Source of the DNA: Euprymna scolopes
Taxonomy: Eukaryota > Mollusca > Cephalopoda > Sepiida > Sepiolidae
Assembly: GCA_024364805.1 (NCBI GenBank)
Contig: CM044490.1
Coordinates: 113,355,921 to 113,379,541 of the forward strand
Length of the DNA stretch: 23,621 nt
Direction of reading: 5' to 3'
The position numbers and the translations under genes were made by a program. This document shows, in pieces, positions 10,065 through 19,210 of this stretch; the stretch's first letter is position 1; each line of letters opens with the position of its first letter. The notes beneath the pieces were generated by a model. The model was not told the origin of the DNA, did not search any database, and worked only from the letters and a program-made list of their open reading frames with translations.

Positions 10065-10914
10065 ACTGGAGGAAAGAACTAAACAAATCATACTCTGAAA
10101 ATCTTGGGCCATTTCCAGAGCAGGCATGTTTTTTATTGTCTCATTGGTAAGACAGTCTTGTCCAAAATGTTTGGCCAGTTTTCTTCTGGTTCTTGTTTTG
10201 TGATGTTGATACATCATCATGAGGGTTGGTGCTAACATAAATGGCACAATGTTGATGCAAATAATCCTAATAATACGAATGAAAATGTTATTTGAAACTA
10301 AAGTGTAGCAAACCAATTGCTAAACAAAGCCTTCCACAGAGAAGCGCGTACATATCTCAAAAAAGAAATGTTGCACAGAACTTTGAAAGCCGAAACCAAA
10401 GAAAAAAACAGAAACATTTGAGAAACGGCATTCATTCTGATCCGGTTTGGATTGATCAGCCGAGAAGAAAAAAAAACTAGAAAAAAAAAAGATAGGATAG
10501 AAATAATACAAAACTAAAGAACTCGATAAGGTTTGTAGATTAGAAGAGTGAACAACCCATCATCAATAAATCGTTAAATAAAAAAGAATAGAAAATTTAG
10601 TATTAAAGAACGTAAAGCTATCAGAATAGAGCGCATTGTCTGGAGCTGAATGGAATTAAAGAAGAGAATGGTGGAGAGCTTTTACAAAATTTGATTGAAG
10701 TTTCTAGTCTTCAACAAAAGAATTCAATCCCATCCACTGATTTAATCCCAGAGAGAATTACTCATGCTTACTGAATCATTCTTTAAAACATTTATCCTTG
10801 TTTCCAAGAATTTAATTTTCTTTTAATATTAATTAGTTATTTCCAAGGCCAGAAGTCACTAGAGGATAAGGGTTAATCAGATTATTAATTGACGTGACAT
10901 GACAAACAGCATTT
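10065..10914. other. Unassigned; purine-rich strand
   Basis: A-rich with long A runs near 10465-10490. The upper half of the minus-strand frame at 9888-10316 encodes a hydrophobic N-terminus (FIRIIRIICINIVPFMLAP), but no family is recognised and it merges into a repeat. Nothing else is seen. Confidence 0.35.
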
Positions 10915-11124
10915 ACCCTAGGTGGGTTACAGGAATATAAAATTCACACGTGGGAAAGATGATGACATTAGGCTTCTGAAGTTCTCGCAGGGAGGTGTTA
11001 ATGTCCTTCTGTATACAATACATGATATTCTCAAATGGTCACTCATCTTATATTGACTAGGCTCAACGTTGCTTAACTTCAGTGATCTGATGAGAACCGG
11101 TGTGCCAACGTGATTATGTTGTAT
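10915..11124 (-). repeat. 5S-headed repeat, body type B, copy 2
   Basis: On the minus strand the 5S part (11124 to about 11011) reads ATCACGTTGGCACACCGGTT, then TCATCAGATCACTGAAGTTA, AGCAACGTTGAGCCTAGTCA and GAGTGACCATTTGAGAATAT. It stays very close to 5S across the first 80 bases. The body (11010-10915) has AACACCTCCCTGCGAGAACT, CAGAAGCCTAATGTCATCAT and GTGTGAATTTTATATTCC. The same ordered blocks occur in copies 1 and 3 of type B. It adjoins a spacer-like repeat at 11135. Confidence 0.75.
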
Positions 11125-11134
11125 TGTCAAGTGG

Positions 11135-11345
11135 AATATACTATAAGAGGATTGGAAGACAATGAAAGGAGTAAAAAAAATTGATTACAAATCGACAAAT
11201 ATTCTTTAACATTAGATTTGAAGACAATGATGTTGTAGTTTGCAGCGAGGCAGTCCCATGATACTGTGTTTCACGGATGAGGGATAACTCTTGGAAAGAA
11301 TCACTGTTCATGTAAATTCGGTTTTGCTTTTGGTACAAAGAGGAA
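11135..11345. repeat. 5S-upstream spacer repeat, copy 2
   Basis: Motifs TAAGAGGATTGGAAGACAAT, GATTACAAATCGACAA, AACATTAGATTTGAAGACAA, GATGTTGTAGTTTGCAG and CATGATACTGTGTTTCAC recur in the same order at 11435-11645 and, more diverged, at 2695-2885. It lies between two minus-strand 5S-like sequences, as a non-transcribed spacer would in a tandem 5S array. Confidence 0.72.
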
Positions 11346-11350
11346 GAAAT

Positions 11351-11425
11351 AATACCAACTAGGCTCAATAGACGATGTTGCTTAACTTTCGTTATCTCGT
11401 GAGTCTCAACATGATTATGTCGTAT
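11351..11425 (-). repeat. Truncated 5S rRNA-like sequence
   Basis: On the minus strand this reads ATAATCATGTTGAGACTCAC, then GAAAGTTAAGCAACATCG and GAGCCTAGTTGGTA. It covers about the first two thirds of 5S and then stops, with the 3' third missing. It is flanked on both sides by the same spacer repeat, giving a tandem unit of about 300 bp with 11011-11345. Confidence 0.65.
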
Positions 11426-11434
11426 TAATTGTCA

Positions 11435-11645
11435 GCTGGAATATGAAGAATACTATGAGAAGAATTGGAAGAATTTAAAGACAGTGAAAGGAACGAAAAA
11501 AGATTGATTACAAATCGGCAAGCATTCATTGACATTAGATTTAAAGACAACGATGTTGTAGTTTGCAGAGAAGCAACCCATGATACAGTGTTTCACAAAC
11601 GATAGATAGCTCTTTCAGTTTTGTTTTTGTACACATAGGAAAAAA
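11435..11645. repeat. 5S-upstream spacer repeat, copy 3
   Basis: Direct repeat of 11135-11345, with GAATTGGAAGAATTTAAAGA, GATTGATTACAAATCGGCAA, GACATTAGATTTAAAGACAA and CATGATACAGTGTTTCAC. The right end degenerates near AGCTCTTTCAGTTTTG. The two copies differ by scattered substitutions and small indels. Confidence 0.72.
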
Positions 11646-12011
11646 AATCAAAATTATTTTTCAACTTTGGTAGATAAACGAGTTCTTGCTGTGATTGTTT
11701 TCTTAAGTTTGTCCTTTAATACCATTATTAAAATGTTGGTTTATTTTTTCATTCGCGCTTTTCATAGCTAACAGACTCCTTTTTTCTTTCTCTTGCATTG
11801 TGTAGAAAAAGTATGTAGAATTAAATACACTCGTGAGGGTTTAGTTTTACTGGTAGTTTAAATTCAATGTATATTATTTGTACTGACAGTGGAAGATATT
11901 ATTTGAAACAAAATCAAATAAAAAAGACAATTAGCATCGGAAAATAAGCACAAATTTTTCCAATCCCCGAAAAGTTCCGATTTTCCGATTCTGATTAATC
12001 ATCCTAACACA

Positions 12012-12013
12012 CG

Positions 12014-12060
<47 letters not shown>
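12012..12060. repeat. (CA)n(AT)n microsatellite inside R2 copy A
   Basis: A CA run (to about 12028) followed by an AT run. R2 copy B has only a short CA stretch at this point, so the run grew within copy A. Confidence 0.95.
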
Positions 12061-12064
<4 letters not shown>

Positions 12065-12090
12065 CGATTATTATATATATATATATATAT

Positions 12091-12105
12091 GCACCGATTA
12101 TTTAA

Positions 12106-12173
<68 letters not shown>

Positions 12174-12188
12174 TTAAATAATCGGTGC
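12091..12188. repeat. Perfect 98-bp palindrome around (TA)29
   Basis: GCACCGATTATTTAAGAATA at 12091-12110 is the exact reverse complement of 12169-12188, and the 58 bases between are pure TA repeats, themselves self-complementary. The whole stretch is a perfect palindrome able to form a cruciform or hairpin. A partial extra copy of the left end (GCACCGATTAT) lies at 12061-12071, followed by TA repeats. Confidence 0.95.
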
Positions 12189-12339
12189 AACATAAGTAGC
12201 ACCTTAAAAAAAATGACTAAAAATTATTTTCATGTCACTTTTAAAATGCATTTTTTCTTGTAAGCAGAAGTAGCAAGACCTTTTTCTTAGGTGGTGTAGA
12301 AGAATCAGTTGACAGAAAAAGCCCAACGAAAACATGGAT

Positions 12340-12700
12340 GGGAATGATAAAATAGATTCGAGAGAAAGAAGGATAAATAAAGACTTGGACAGAGATAGAT
12401 TGGAAGTCAATTTCTAAAAGTAGTCCAACATATGCTAGCATGTAAAACCGATATTAAACCAGAAGTGATGATGACAACCTGGATAAGAACGCAAGGGTTA
12501 GTAGATGCATAACAGCTGAGATAGCAAGGTCAATTAGCAGGTGAACGCCTATAAAATATCGAAAGAGATAAGGGTGGATTTTAGAGAGAAGGGGATAAAG
12601 ACCTGGTCAGAAATAGATTGGGAAGTCATTTTCTAAAAGTAGTCCAACACTCACCGACATGCAAAACGGACATTTAACCGAATATGATAAGGATAACGAT
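12340..12700. repeat. Duplicated dispersed-repeat 3' tail
   Basis: Two direct copies of ~110-130 bp, at about 12340-12480 and 12565-12700. Both contain GATAAA-TAAAGAC or GATAAAGAC, AGATAGATTGG or AAATAGATTGG, GAAGTCA-TTTCTAAAAGTA, GTCCAACA, GCATG-AAAAC and ATT-AACC. They end in degenerate GATGAT/GATAAGGATAA units. This resembles the 3' end of a SINE or LINE family ending in a GAT repeat, with two insertions or a tandem duplication. The ~85 bp between the copies (12481-12564) show no match. Confidence 0.6.
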
Positions 12701-13329
12701 TTTTGCACATTTTGTTTTTACTGTTTTATTTTTTATTTATATAAATAAAAACAGAAAAAAGAAGTTTTAATATATTTAAGTGGAATTCTAACGCTTAAAA
12801 TAAAGCACACAAACATACAAAAAAAATGTAGCTTGCATTTCCCAAAATAGTAAAAGTATTTAAAATGAATCAATACGAAATAGTAAATTTAAAAAAAAAA
12901 ATCAAAATGGCTGAAGGATGCAAGAAATCAGAACTGCTAATATTGATTAAATCACTTGTTTCCTTTGCTTTTATTCAATGAACAAGATTTGTGTAAAGAA
13001 AGAAAGAAAATCACAGAAAACAGAGACCCGGTAAAAAAAAACAATTTTCTGAGACGCTAAAAGTGCACAATTTAGTTTCCTGAAAAGATTTTCTTTCGAA
13101 ATGAGAGACTGATGGAAATGGGGTGTGCCCAAGGGAGATAAATCAACTAAGAAAATAAAACCCTGAAAAAGACCTTCATCCTTTTTAGTTGCAAAAGGAA
13201 ATGTGTGAAAGCTGCATAATCTATAAAAAAAATTAATTTTCTGTCTTGTGAATTCTCTAAAGAATCAACACATGTATTGGATATATTGAAATATTTTAAT
13301 GCAAATTCAGTATGAGTCTGCGTGACATT
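12701..13329. other. Unassigned AT-rich sequence
   Basis: A-rich with several A runs of 8-10. No repeat shared elsewhere in the window, no RNA gene and no convincing open frame. Confidence 0.45.
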
Positions 13330-13615
13330 ATAGCTTCCTTCAGTATTGACAGACTATGGATATGGATAAGGGTGCTTGTACATGGAATTTTTGTGGCAAG
13401 AGTTGCGCAATCTACAACCCCACCTCTCCTGTGTTGGCATTGTTAAATACCAGCGGCAAGTGGAGGTCCAGGAAGACTGGAAACAATGCTGAAATAAGCG
13501 AAGAGCACATACAGCATCTAGAATTCCCAAATAGTCACCCATCTGATATTTAGCAGGCTCAGCATTGCTTAACCTCAGTGACCTGATAAGAACCGGTGTG
13601 TCAATGTGATTACGA
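13330..13615 (-). mobile_element. 5S rRNA-derived SINE, body type A, copy 3
   Basis: On the minus strand the 5S head (13615 to about 13508) contains CACATTGACACACCGGTTCT, GAGGTTAAGCAATGCTGAGC and GATGGGTGACTATTTGGGAA. The body has TGTGCTCTTCGCTTATTTCA, GCATTGTTTCCAGTCTTCCT, CACTTGCCGCTGG and AGGAGAGGTGGGGTTGTAGA, ending near 13330 with AGTCTGTCAATACTGAAGG. The order matches the copies at 2891-3200 and 4148-4441. The 111-codon minus-strand frame here (13354-13689) is the SINE in translation and not a gene. The R2 copy B begins within ten bases of the 5S head. Confidence 0.82.
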
Positions 13616-13624
13616 ACACACACA

Positions 13625-14092
13625 CAGTAGTGATGGAACGATTCCAATATTTTTCCTGATTTCATACTCAATTCATGATTCCGATACAATAACCGATTCT
13701 TATTCTTTATACATCTCTAAATATTTAACTATACAGTTGTTATTTGTGCCGATTACACAAGTAAAAACATACGTTCAATGTGCCTATAATTTCTCCGACG
13801 TAAAAATACACTTGTGATGGGGTGATCTACAGGTTTTAGTTTTACTGGTAGTTTAAATTTAATGTATATTTATCATCTTTTGTACTAACAGCGGAAGATA
13901 TAGTTTGAAACTATTTTAACAGGATCAAATAAAAAAGACAATTAAAAGAATCGTTTTTAGCATCGGAAAATAAGCACAAATTTTTCGAATACCCTAAAAA
14001 GTTCCGATTTTTCCGATTCTGATTAATCATCCTAAAACAAACCCACACACACAGATGTATACTTAAATAATCGGTGCAATATAAGTAACAGC
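13625..14092. mobile_element. Dispersed repeat R2, copy B (hAT-like left end)
   Basis: The left end CAGTAGTGATGGAACGATTC resembles hAT terminal repeats of the CAG-N-G-x-T-G type. The interior contains several CCGATT/AATCGG words. From about 13800 the sequence matches R2 copy A through to TAAATAATCGGTGCAA at 14064-14079. No matching right-end inverted repeat is visible, so the element is either truncated at the right or belongs to another class. It holds no transposase frame; the 73-codon open frame at 13596-13817 shows no motif. Confidence 0.5.
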
Positions 14093-15539
14093 TTTTATAT
14101 GTTATTAATTTATATCATAATGCGGTTGCCTTTAATCTATGATGGAGATTAGTATCACAGAGATAATTTTCAATTGCTGACAAATCATTCGTCCATTATA
14201 GCCATAATAATGAACCATGATGCAGTGAACAATACCTTGTATTAAAAGGCTACGAAGATCGTTTCAAAAGTAAGACATATTTTTTTAAGTAAAAAAAACA
14301 AACTAAAAACTAAAATATTGAAGAGTTACAAAGACAGGAATTATTTCTTTTTTCTGTATAGTCAGCATCATTCTCAATGCACTTTTGCTATTTTTTTTAT
14401 GCCTTTTATCGTTGAAGTTTCGAGCATGCTTTGTCACTCACATCTCTGTTGCCACTCTGAAATCAACAACTCATCTCCTAACATTAACTGCATCGGCTTG
14501 GCTTCGTAAACGTACAACAGGCGCCGGTGAATGTTGATCAGTTCAATTTTTTCTACATAGAGGACTTCAATGACACATATCTGCTTCTGATGCACGTCCA
14601 TGACATGGGATTGCTTTCTAAGAGTCTACAACAAAGAAGCGAAATTTTCAGGCATGAATGCATAACTTCAGTCATCATAACAATGCAATTTGCAATGTCC
14701 TCTAATGCATTCGGGCAGATTAAAAATATAGGAAACATTATTTTTGGAACGCCCCTCGTATTAACGCCAAAGAAACGGTGAATAGGCTGGTTCTGCTTTA
14801 TATACAATACAATGCTAGAGACATTAAAAATTGTTTTATTCTATACTATGCAATGGTGTGGAGAGAGGTTATATACGTGTGATCTGACCTACAGGTGTTC
14901 CTTGCTGATATACATCGGTTTCAATCACATAAAGATGTTTAGTTTCTATAAAAAGTAAATAATTCCTATTTTTAACTTGACTTAAATACCACCTCATAAC
15001 AATAGTTCCAGTAGAGTTGAACTCAATAGAAAAGAATCTGTGCTTTGAATCGGTTATAAGAAAATAATGGTAAGGTATTGATACTGATCACAGGGATTGT
15101 TCAGAGATGACATATTTGTGATCTCTTAATGTCACCAAAGTGCAAAATAGGGGTCGACTAAAATAAACAAATGATGACTCTGGCACCCCCCTCCCCTCAT
15201 GAAACGAAATCGAAACGATCAATGGGTTATCTCTGATATTTACAGAACAATGAACTGATCCTTCAAAGTTCAGAAAATAAAATATCAGCTCAGCCTTGAA
15301 ACACATCATTATGTACAAGGTGGTGCAGGAAGGTGCCGAGAATCTATAAGCTGTGATATTTTTTATCAATAAAAATATACATCTATTCTTATCTCCACAA
15401 AGCTCAAAATGGGGCACAAAATCGTATTTTAAAAGGGAAATCAGGCAGGGGTAAAAATATAAATTGCATTAATGAAGGAAGATGTATTTAGCTACGGAGT
15501 TGCTTTTCAAATATTTTTCAGATTACCATAAAACGCCAT

Positions 15540-15542
<3 letters not shown>
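14093..15542. other. Unassigned; three open frames of unknown meaning
   Basis: No recognised repeat, apart from a weak mariner-like word (CGTTTCAAAAGTAAGACAT) near 14255. The stretch 14553-14781 is open on both strands (84 codons each), with the plus frame reading FNDTYLLLMHVHDMGLL. A minus-strand frame of 109 codons at 15088-15417 contains RGVPESSFVYFSRPLFCTLV. Neither matches a family known to me. They could be old exons or transposon scraps; chance is as likely. Confidence 0.3.

Positions 15543-15632
<90 letters not shown>
15543..15632. repeat. (CA)n(TA)n microsatellite
   Basis: About 41 uninterrupted AC units followed by four AT units. Confidence 0.97.
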
Positions 15633-16800
15633 TAACTGTGAATCCAATCTGAATATAATTATGTTTTTTCTTATTATTAATATTTAACAAATAAGTTTAA
15701 CCAAATTTTTTTAGTGAAATATTGTTTTCTTTCAAAACATAAATACATAAATCTTTTAATGCTGTTAGCTTGCTATGGATTCAAATATGGCGCCATGTAC
15801 AGATTTAATCTGTTCGTGGGGTCTGAATAAATGTATACTTTTTTTATATCAGAAGACGTCGATATTTTTCTATCATAAGTAAGACTAATACGGTATTAGG
15901 TTTTTAGGTTATTTTTATGTTTTCTTTTATGATTTTTGAAAGCTACCAATTCATTTTAACATTCTTTATCTTTTTTTTAATCCAAATGAAAAAAAGAGGT
16001 AATATTTTCCTGAGGAACTAATGTAAGTCTCTGATAATTTGGTTGGTGTATTCATGCCATTCAATGAAACACGTGTAAAACGCAGCAATAAAATTATATT
16101 GATATAAATTAAGTGAATACTTCTGTAACTTTAGAATATTTAATGAATTTATATATGTGAAGGAAGAACGAAATGCAGATTGAGAGAAGAAATGGAACTA
16201 TATAAAAGTGACGTTCTTTTCACTAAATCTAATTTGAGTGACTGAAATGGAAATTTAACCCCCAAAACATTTAAGAAAAAAAAATACAATGAAATTGGCG
16301 AGAGAGCTCACATAAGACAAAGCAAAGAAAAAAAAACACATACACAAAGTTTACCATTAAGGGATTATAATTTCAATTAGAATTGTTTTCACGAATCCTA
16401 AGAAATGAATTCATTCGAGAATTTGAGAATGAAAGATTCATATGGATCAGTAATGAAAAGCAGGAATTATTACCTTTTTGCCAAGATAAGAACATGGAAA
16501 TATCCCGCCCATTCTGACTTCGAATAGACAATTTACTGAATGAGAAAATATAAAAAGCAAAAGTCAAAGAGAAAGATATGTCGATATATATTCATTCAAA
16601 AATATTTTATAATCCTATCTTCAATGCTGGAAATATTTTTTGATTATATCGAGATTATGATTTGATGATAATTTGTGGTAATTATCTATTCATGTTATTC
16701 CATCTCTCCTCAACAACTACTCAGTGATTCAAATCTTCCCGCGCCATCATGTGAACTGTTTATCTTTTTACAATGTTAATAAATTTATTGTTTTGTTCTA
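15633..16800. other. Unassigned AT-rich sequence
   Basis: No gene or repeat is recognised. A short palindromic ATGGCGCCAT lies near 15788. A 64-codon minus-strand frame at 16373-16567 has no motif. Confidence 0.45.
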
Positions 16801-16802
16801 CA

Positions 16803-16833
<31 letters not shown>

Positions 16834-16856
16834 TTTGTCTTCTTCATCATCATCAA
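16801..16856. repeat. (TTC)n / (ATC)n microsatellite
   Basis: CTTCTT triplets with interruptions, changing to TCATCATCATC at the right end. Confidence 0.92.
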
Positions 16857-16909
16857 ATTCAGTTTAACATTTGTTTTTCATGCAGACATTATTAGACTAT
16901 TAGATTTGC

Positions 16910-16954
16910 CATGTCAGTTTTGACTGGTAAATAAGCCAGATTAATATTATTATT
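16910..16954. repeat. Hairpin plus ATT tail, copy 1
   Basis: ATGTCAGTTTTGACTGG at 16911-16927 is followed by a short hairpin (CTGG TAAATAAG CCAG, 16924-16939) and a short ATT-rich tail. The same arrangement recurs at 17220-17310. A 3' hairpin followed by a short tandem repeat is what LINE clades and their SINE partners use as a reverse-transcription recognition end; the family is not identified. Confidence 0.5.
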
Positions 16955-17060
16955 ACGAGAGTCGTTCCAAAAGTAAGGCCTCTTATTTTTTAGATTCAAA
17001 ACTTTTGTCAAGAGATCACTTCCTATGTATTAACGTACATAAACAAGAATGTAATCGGTT
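16955..17060 (+). mobile_element. Mariner-like terminal fragment (tentative)
   Basis: CGAGAGTCGTTCCAAAAGTA continuing into AGGCCTCTTATTTTTTAG resembles mariner terminal inverted repeats, which typically carry a CCAAAAGTAAG-like core. No transposase frame and no second end follow, so at most it is one end of a decayed element. It begins directly after the ATT tail of the hairpin repeat. Confidence 0.35.
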
Positions 17061-17089
17061 ATTTCATTGGAAAACTTAATATTTACATT

Positions 17090-17190
17090 ATATGCACATT
17101 ATATTACACTATATTACACACTATATTATATATATTATACTATACATAGATTATATTGCACTCTATATACATGTTACATTATATTACACG
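17090..17190. repeat. Degenerate AT-rich minisatellite
   Basis: Variants of ATTATATTACACTATA and ACATTATAT recur several times over about 100 bases. Confidence 0.7.
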
Positions 17191-17219
17191 ATAAGCCATG
17201 TATTGGACTGTGAAATGTC

Positions 17220-17249
17220 ATGTCAGTTTTGACTGGTTAAAAGAACCAG

Positions 17250-17310
<61 letters not shown>
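17220..17310. repeat. Hairpin plus (ATT)n tail, copy 2
   Basis: ATGTCAGTTTTGACTGG leads into a perfect stem-loop (CTGGTT AAAAG AACCAG, 17233-17249) and then about 20 ATT units. The match to 16910-16954 is in direct orientation about 310 bp apart. Confidence 0.7.
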
Positions 17311-17661
17311 GTGTAATAGTAGTATTGTGTTAAATACTTTTACATAAAGTAATTTTGAACTTTGATAAAAAGAATGGATTCAACCATGCGTTTTTACTTT
17401 TTCTTCCGCATACAAATAAAACAACTTTACAAGATATTACATACCAAATATCAGGCAAAATGGCGAACATAAACTGGAGTTTTAATAGACAATAATCTAA
17501 TACTTATTCCTGTCACTGTATGTGGCCGGTGGCGGTAGGAGTATATTATTGCTGGTCAGTATAAATATGATATACTAAATAACGTTATTTTCTCGATTAG
17601 TAAAGTCAAATGCTTCGAAATTGAGATAATGTTTTTATTTTCATCGCAGTCCAGTGGAATC
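17311..17661. other. Unassigned AT-rich sequence
   Basis: Nothing recognised; TGGCCGGTGGCGGTAGGA near 17522 is the only GC-richer island. Confidence 0.4.
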
Positions 17662-17929
17662 ATGACATCTTTTTGTTATTTAATGCCAAATCCAGTGATT
17701 TTTAGCTATTTAATGCCAAAGTTTTTAGGCTTCAATTTCTTTATATCTCCAAATATTAATTCATAGTGTTTAGTTTGGTTGTTTTGTAGAGAAAAATGGT
17801 GGTTTTATTTTTGACTTTGCAGAACATGATTGAGTTTTTGAAAATGAAAGAAAAAAAAACAATAACATCAATGAATGGTGCATTTTAGGTCAGGAGGCCA
17901 GTATCTTCAGACAGTCTGATGTGGTAGCA
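17662..17929. repeat. Dispersed repeat R1, copy 2
   Basis: Direct match to 8268-8507: TTTAATGCCAAATCCAGTGA, TTTAGTTTGGTTGTTTTGT, TTGACTTTGCAGAACATGAT and GGTCAGGAGGCCAGTATCTT with CAGACAG-CTGAT. TATTTAATGCCAAA occurs twice (about 17678 and 17707), a small internal duplication absent from copy 1. After it, 17976-18012 matches the motif at 6244-6279. Confidence 0.75.
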
Positions 17930-17975
17930 TTAGTTGTTTCAATCAAGAAAAATTTGATTTTTTCTACATTGGCTT

Positions 17976-18012
17976 TGTGTCTAACCTTGCTCTCGTGGGA
18001 AGGCAAATAAAT
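17976..18012. repeat. Short dispersed motif, second copy
   Basis: TGTGTCTAACCTTGCTCTCG then TGGGAAGGCAAATAAAT resembles 6244-6279. The flanks do not align clearly, so only the core is called. Confidence 0.5.
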
Positions 18013-18056
18013 CTGGACATAATACACCATAATGAACGTTTAAAGAGTGTGATGAG

Positions 18057-18237
18057 TAGGGCTATGACAAGAGAATATTCTTATCATTGTTTTGACTCTT
18101 GAGTATATATCCGGCACAGTAAGACACAGTTAATCAACCTAGAACCACATCACTCTGTTCAAAAACATATTAGATATTAACAGATATATACTCGAGAGTC
18201 AAAACAATGAAAAGAATATTCTCTTGTCATTGCCCTA
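18057..18237. mobile_element. MITE with 54-bp terminal inverted repeats
   Basis: The left arm (18057-18110) starts TAGGGCTATGACAAGAGAAT and the right arm (18184-18237) ends with its reverse complement. By eye the arms differ at three of 54 positions. The terminal TA on both sides fits the TA target duplication of Tc1/mariner-type elements, with the repeat proper starting GGGC. The 73-bp centre has no coding capacity. The high similarity of the arms suggests recent activity or hairpin gene conversion. The autonomous partner is not in the window. Confidence 0.82.
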
Positions 18238-18350
18238 ATGATGAGTCATGGGGCTGTTTTTTTTTTGTTTACATGGAAGTTACCACTTACCAAGGCCTGG
18301 GGATAACAGCGTATTAGTAGTGGTGGAAATCGAGTAGAAATGGTTTATTT

Positions 18351-18362
18351 AGGGGGGGGGGG
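18351..18362. repeat. Poly-G run
   Basis: Eleven consecutive G residues after an A; prone to sequencing error. Confidence 0.85.
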
Positions 18363-18430
18363 CTCAACAAGAACTTGTTAACATTGAACTTTAAAATGAT
18401 CATATTGTAGTAAGCTGGAAAGCAGGTCAA

Positions 18431-18567
18431 TATTTTTTTTTTTCAATTATAACGTTCTACTAAATTAAACACCTACTTTGTGACCATTTCTCTTACGGGA
18501 CAAGTGAATATTCCCGTCTAAAAAAAGGGTTTGGAAGGAAATTTTCTTAAATCCCCCTCTACCCTTC

Positions 18568-18615
<48 letters not shown>

Positions 18616-19210
18616 CTATTTAAAAAAATCCTAACTATAAGAAATTGTAAAAAAAACAAAACTTTTTTCAAATTTTATTTTTTAAGAATTTGGTAACAAA
18701 TTGAAATACCCACTCCAAGATTGGATCTTTTGCAAAATTTTATGGAAAATAATGTGTTACATGATGCACAGACAAAACTTCTAGTCTATACTGACATATT
18801 CAGCTTTCAAAAATAACATATTAGTGATGTTATATTTTAGCGTCGGAAAAATGTATGACTAAATATTATTTGTATCAAATGCTATGTTAAACCCGTGGAA
18901 TTTTCGGATGTTTTTACTCATAAAAAAGCGTGTTTTTATTTTTTATACAATTATACAAATGAAACTTTGTATTTAATTTTTTGTTTGAATTAAATAATTT
19001 TGAAAAAATTTTCCAACGCTAAAATAGAACATTACTGTAATATTCATTTTCAATATACTCGAACACTTGTAACAGTTATCATCGAGTTGGAAAGAACGTA
19101 AAAAAATTCCTTAACCCTTTTTTTAGACGGCAATATTAACCGGTCACGTGACAGAGATGGCCACAAAATAGATTTTTAATTTAATAGAGCGTTATAATTG
19201 AAAACTAATC
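18431..19210. mobile_element. Large fold-back element with long imperfect inverted arms
   Basis: The outer left arm (18442-18548) holds TTCAATTATAACGTTCTACT, TTTGTGACCATTTCTCT and CCCGTCTAAAAAAAGGGTTT. Its reverse complement appears at 19100-19204, with variants. An inner pair continues the symmetry: ATATTTTAGCGTCGGAAAAA at about 18831-18850 against TTTTCCAACGCTAAAATAGA near 19007-19026, with less similar sequence between. The left arm carries about 220 extra bases, including a (CT)n run. No transposase frame is present. This is a non-autonomous DNA element with long terminal inverted repeats, or an inverted duplication; the exact ends are unclear. Confidence 0.65.
18570..18612. repeat. (CT)n microsatellite
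   Basis: About 21 CT units, inside the extra segment of the fold-back left arm. Confidence 0.95.

Larger units (their letters stand above)
11815..12203. repeat. Dispersed repeat R2, copy A (microsatellite-expanded)
   Basis: This block aligns in direct orientation with 13800-14092. Shared segments are TTTAGTTTTACTGGTAGTTT, CAAATAAAAAAGACAATTA, GCATCGGAAAATAAGCACAA, AAAAGTTCCGATT, CCGATTCTGATTAATCATCC, and TAAATAATCGGTGCAA with CATAAGTAGC. In copy B the link between the last two segments is only about 30 bases. Here it is a (CA)n(TA)n tract plus a palindrome of ~165 bases in total. Both are probably non-autonomous DNA transposons, but this copy lacks the hAT-like end seen in copy B. Confidence 0.7.

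Noticed and set aside
9888-10316. 142-codon minus-strand frame, the longest in the window, with a hydrophobic N-terminus
   Set aside because: Its C-terminal third is the translated 5S-like repeat and the rest matches no family; best explained as a chance frame.
13354-13689. 111-codon minus-strand frame resembling 4039-4338
   Set aside because: The similarity comes from both being translations of the same SINE, not from a protein family.
14250-14290. Second mariner end pairing with 16955
   Set aside because: The match is short (about 19 bases with mismatches), in the same orientation, and 2.7 kb away, so it does not form an inverted pair.
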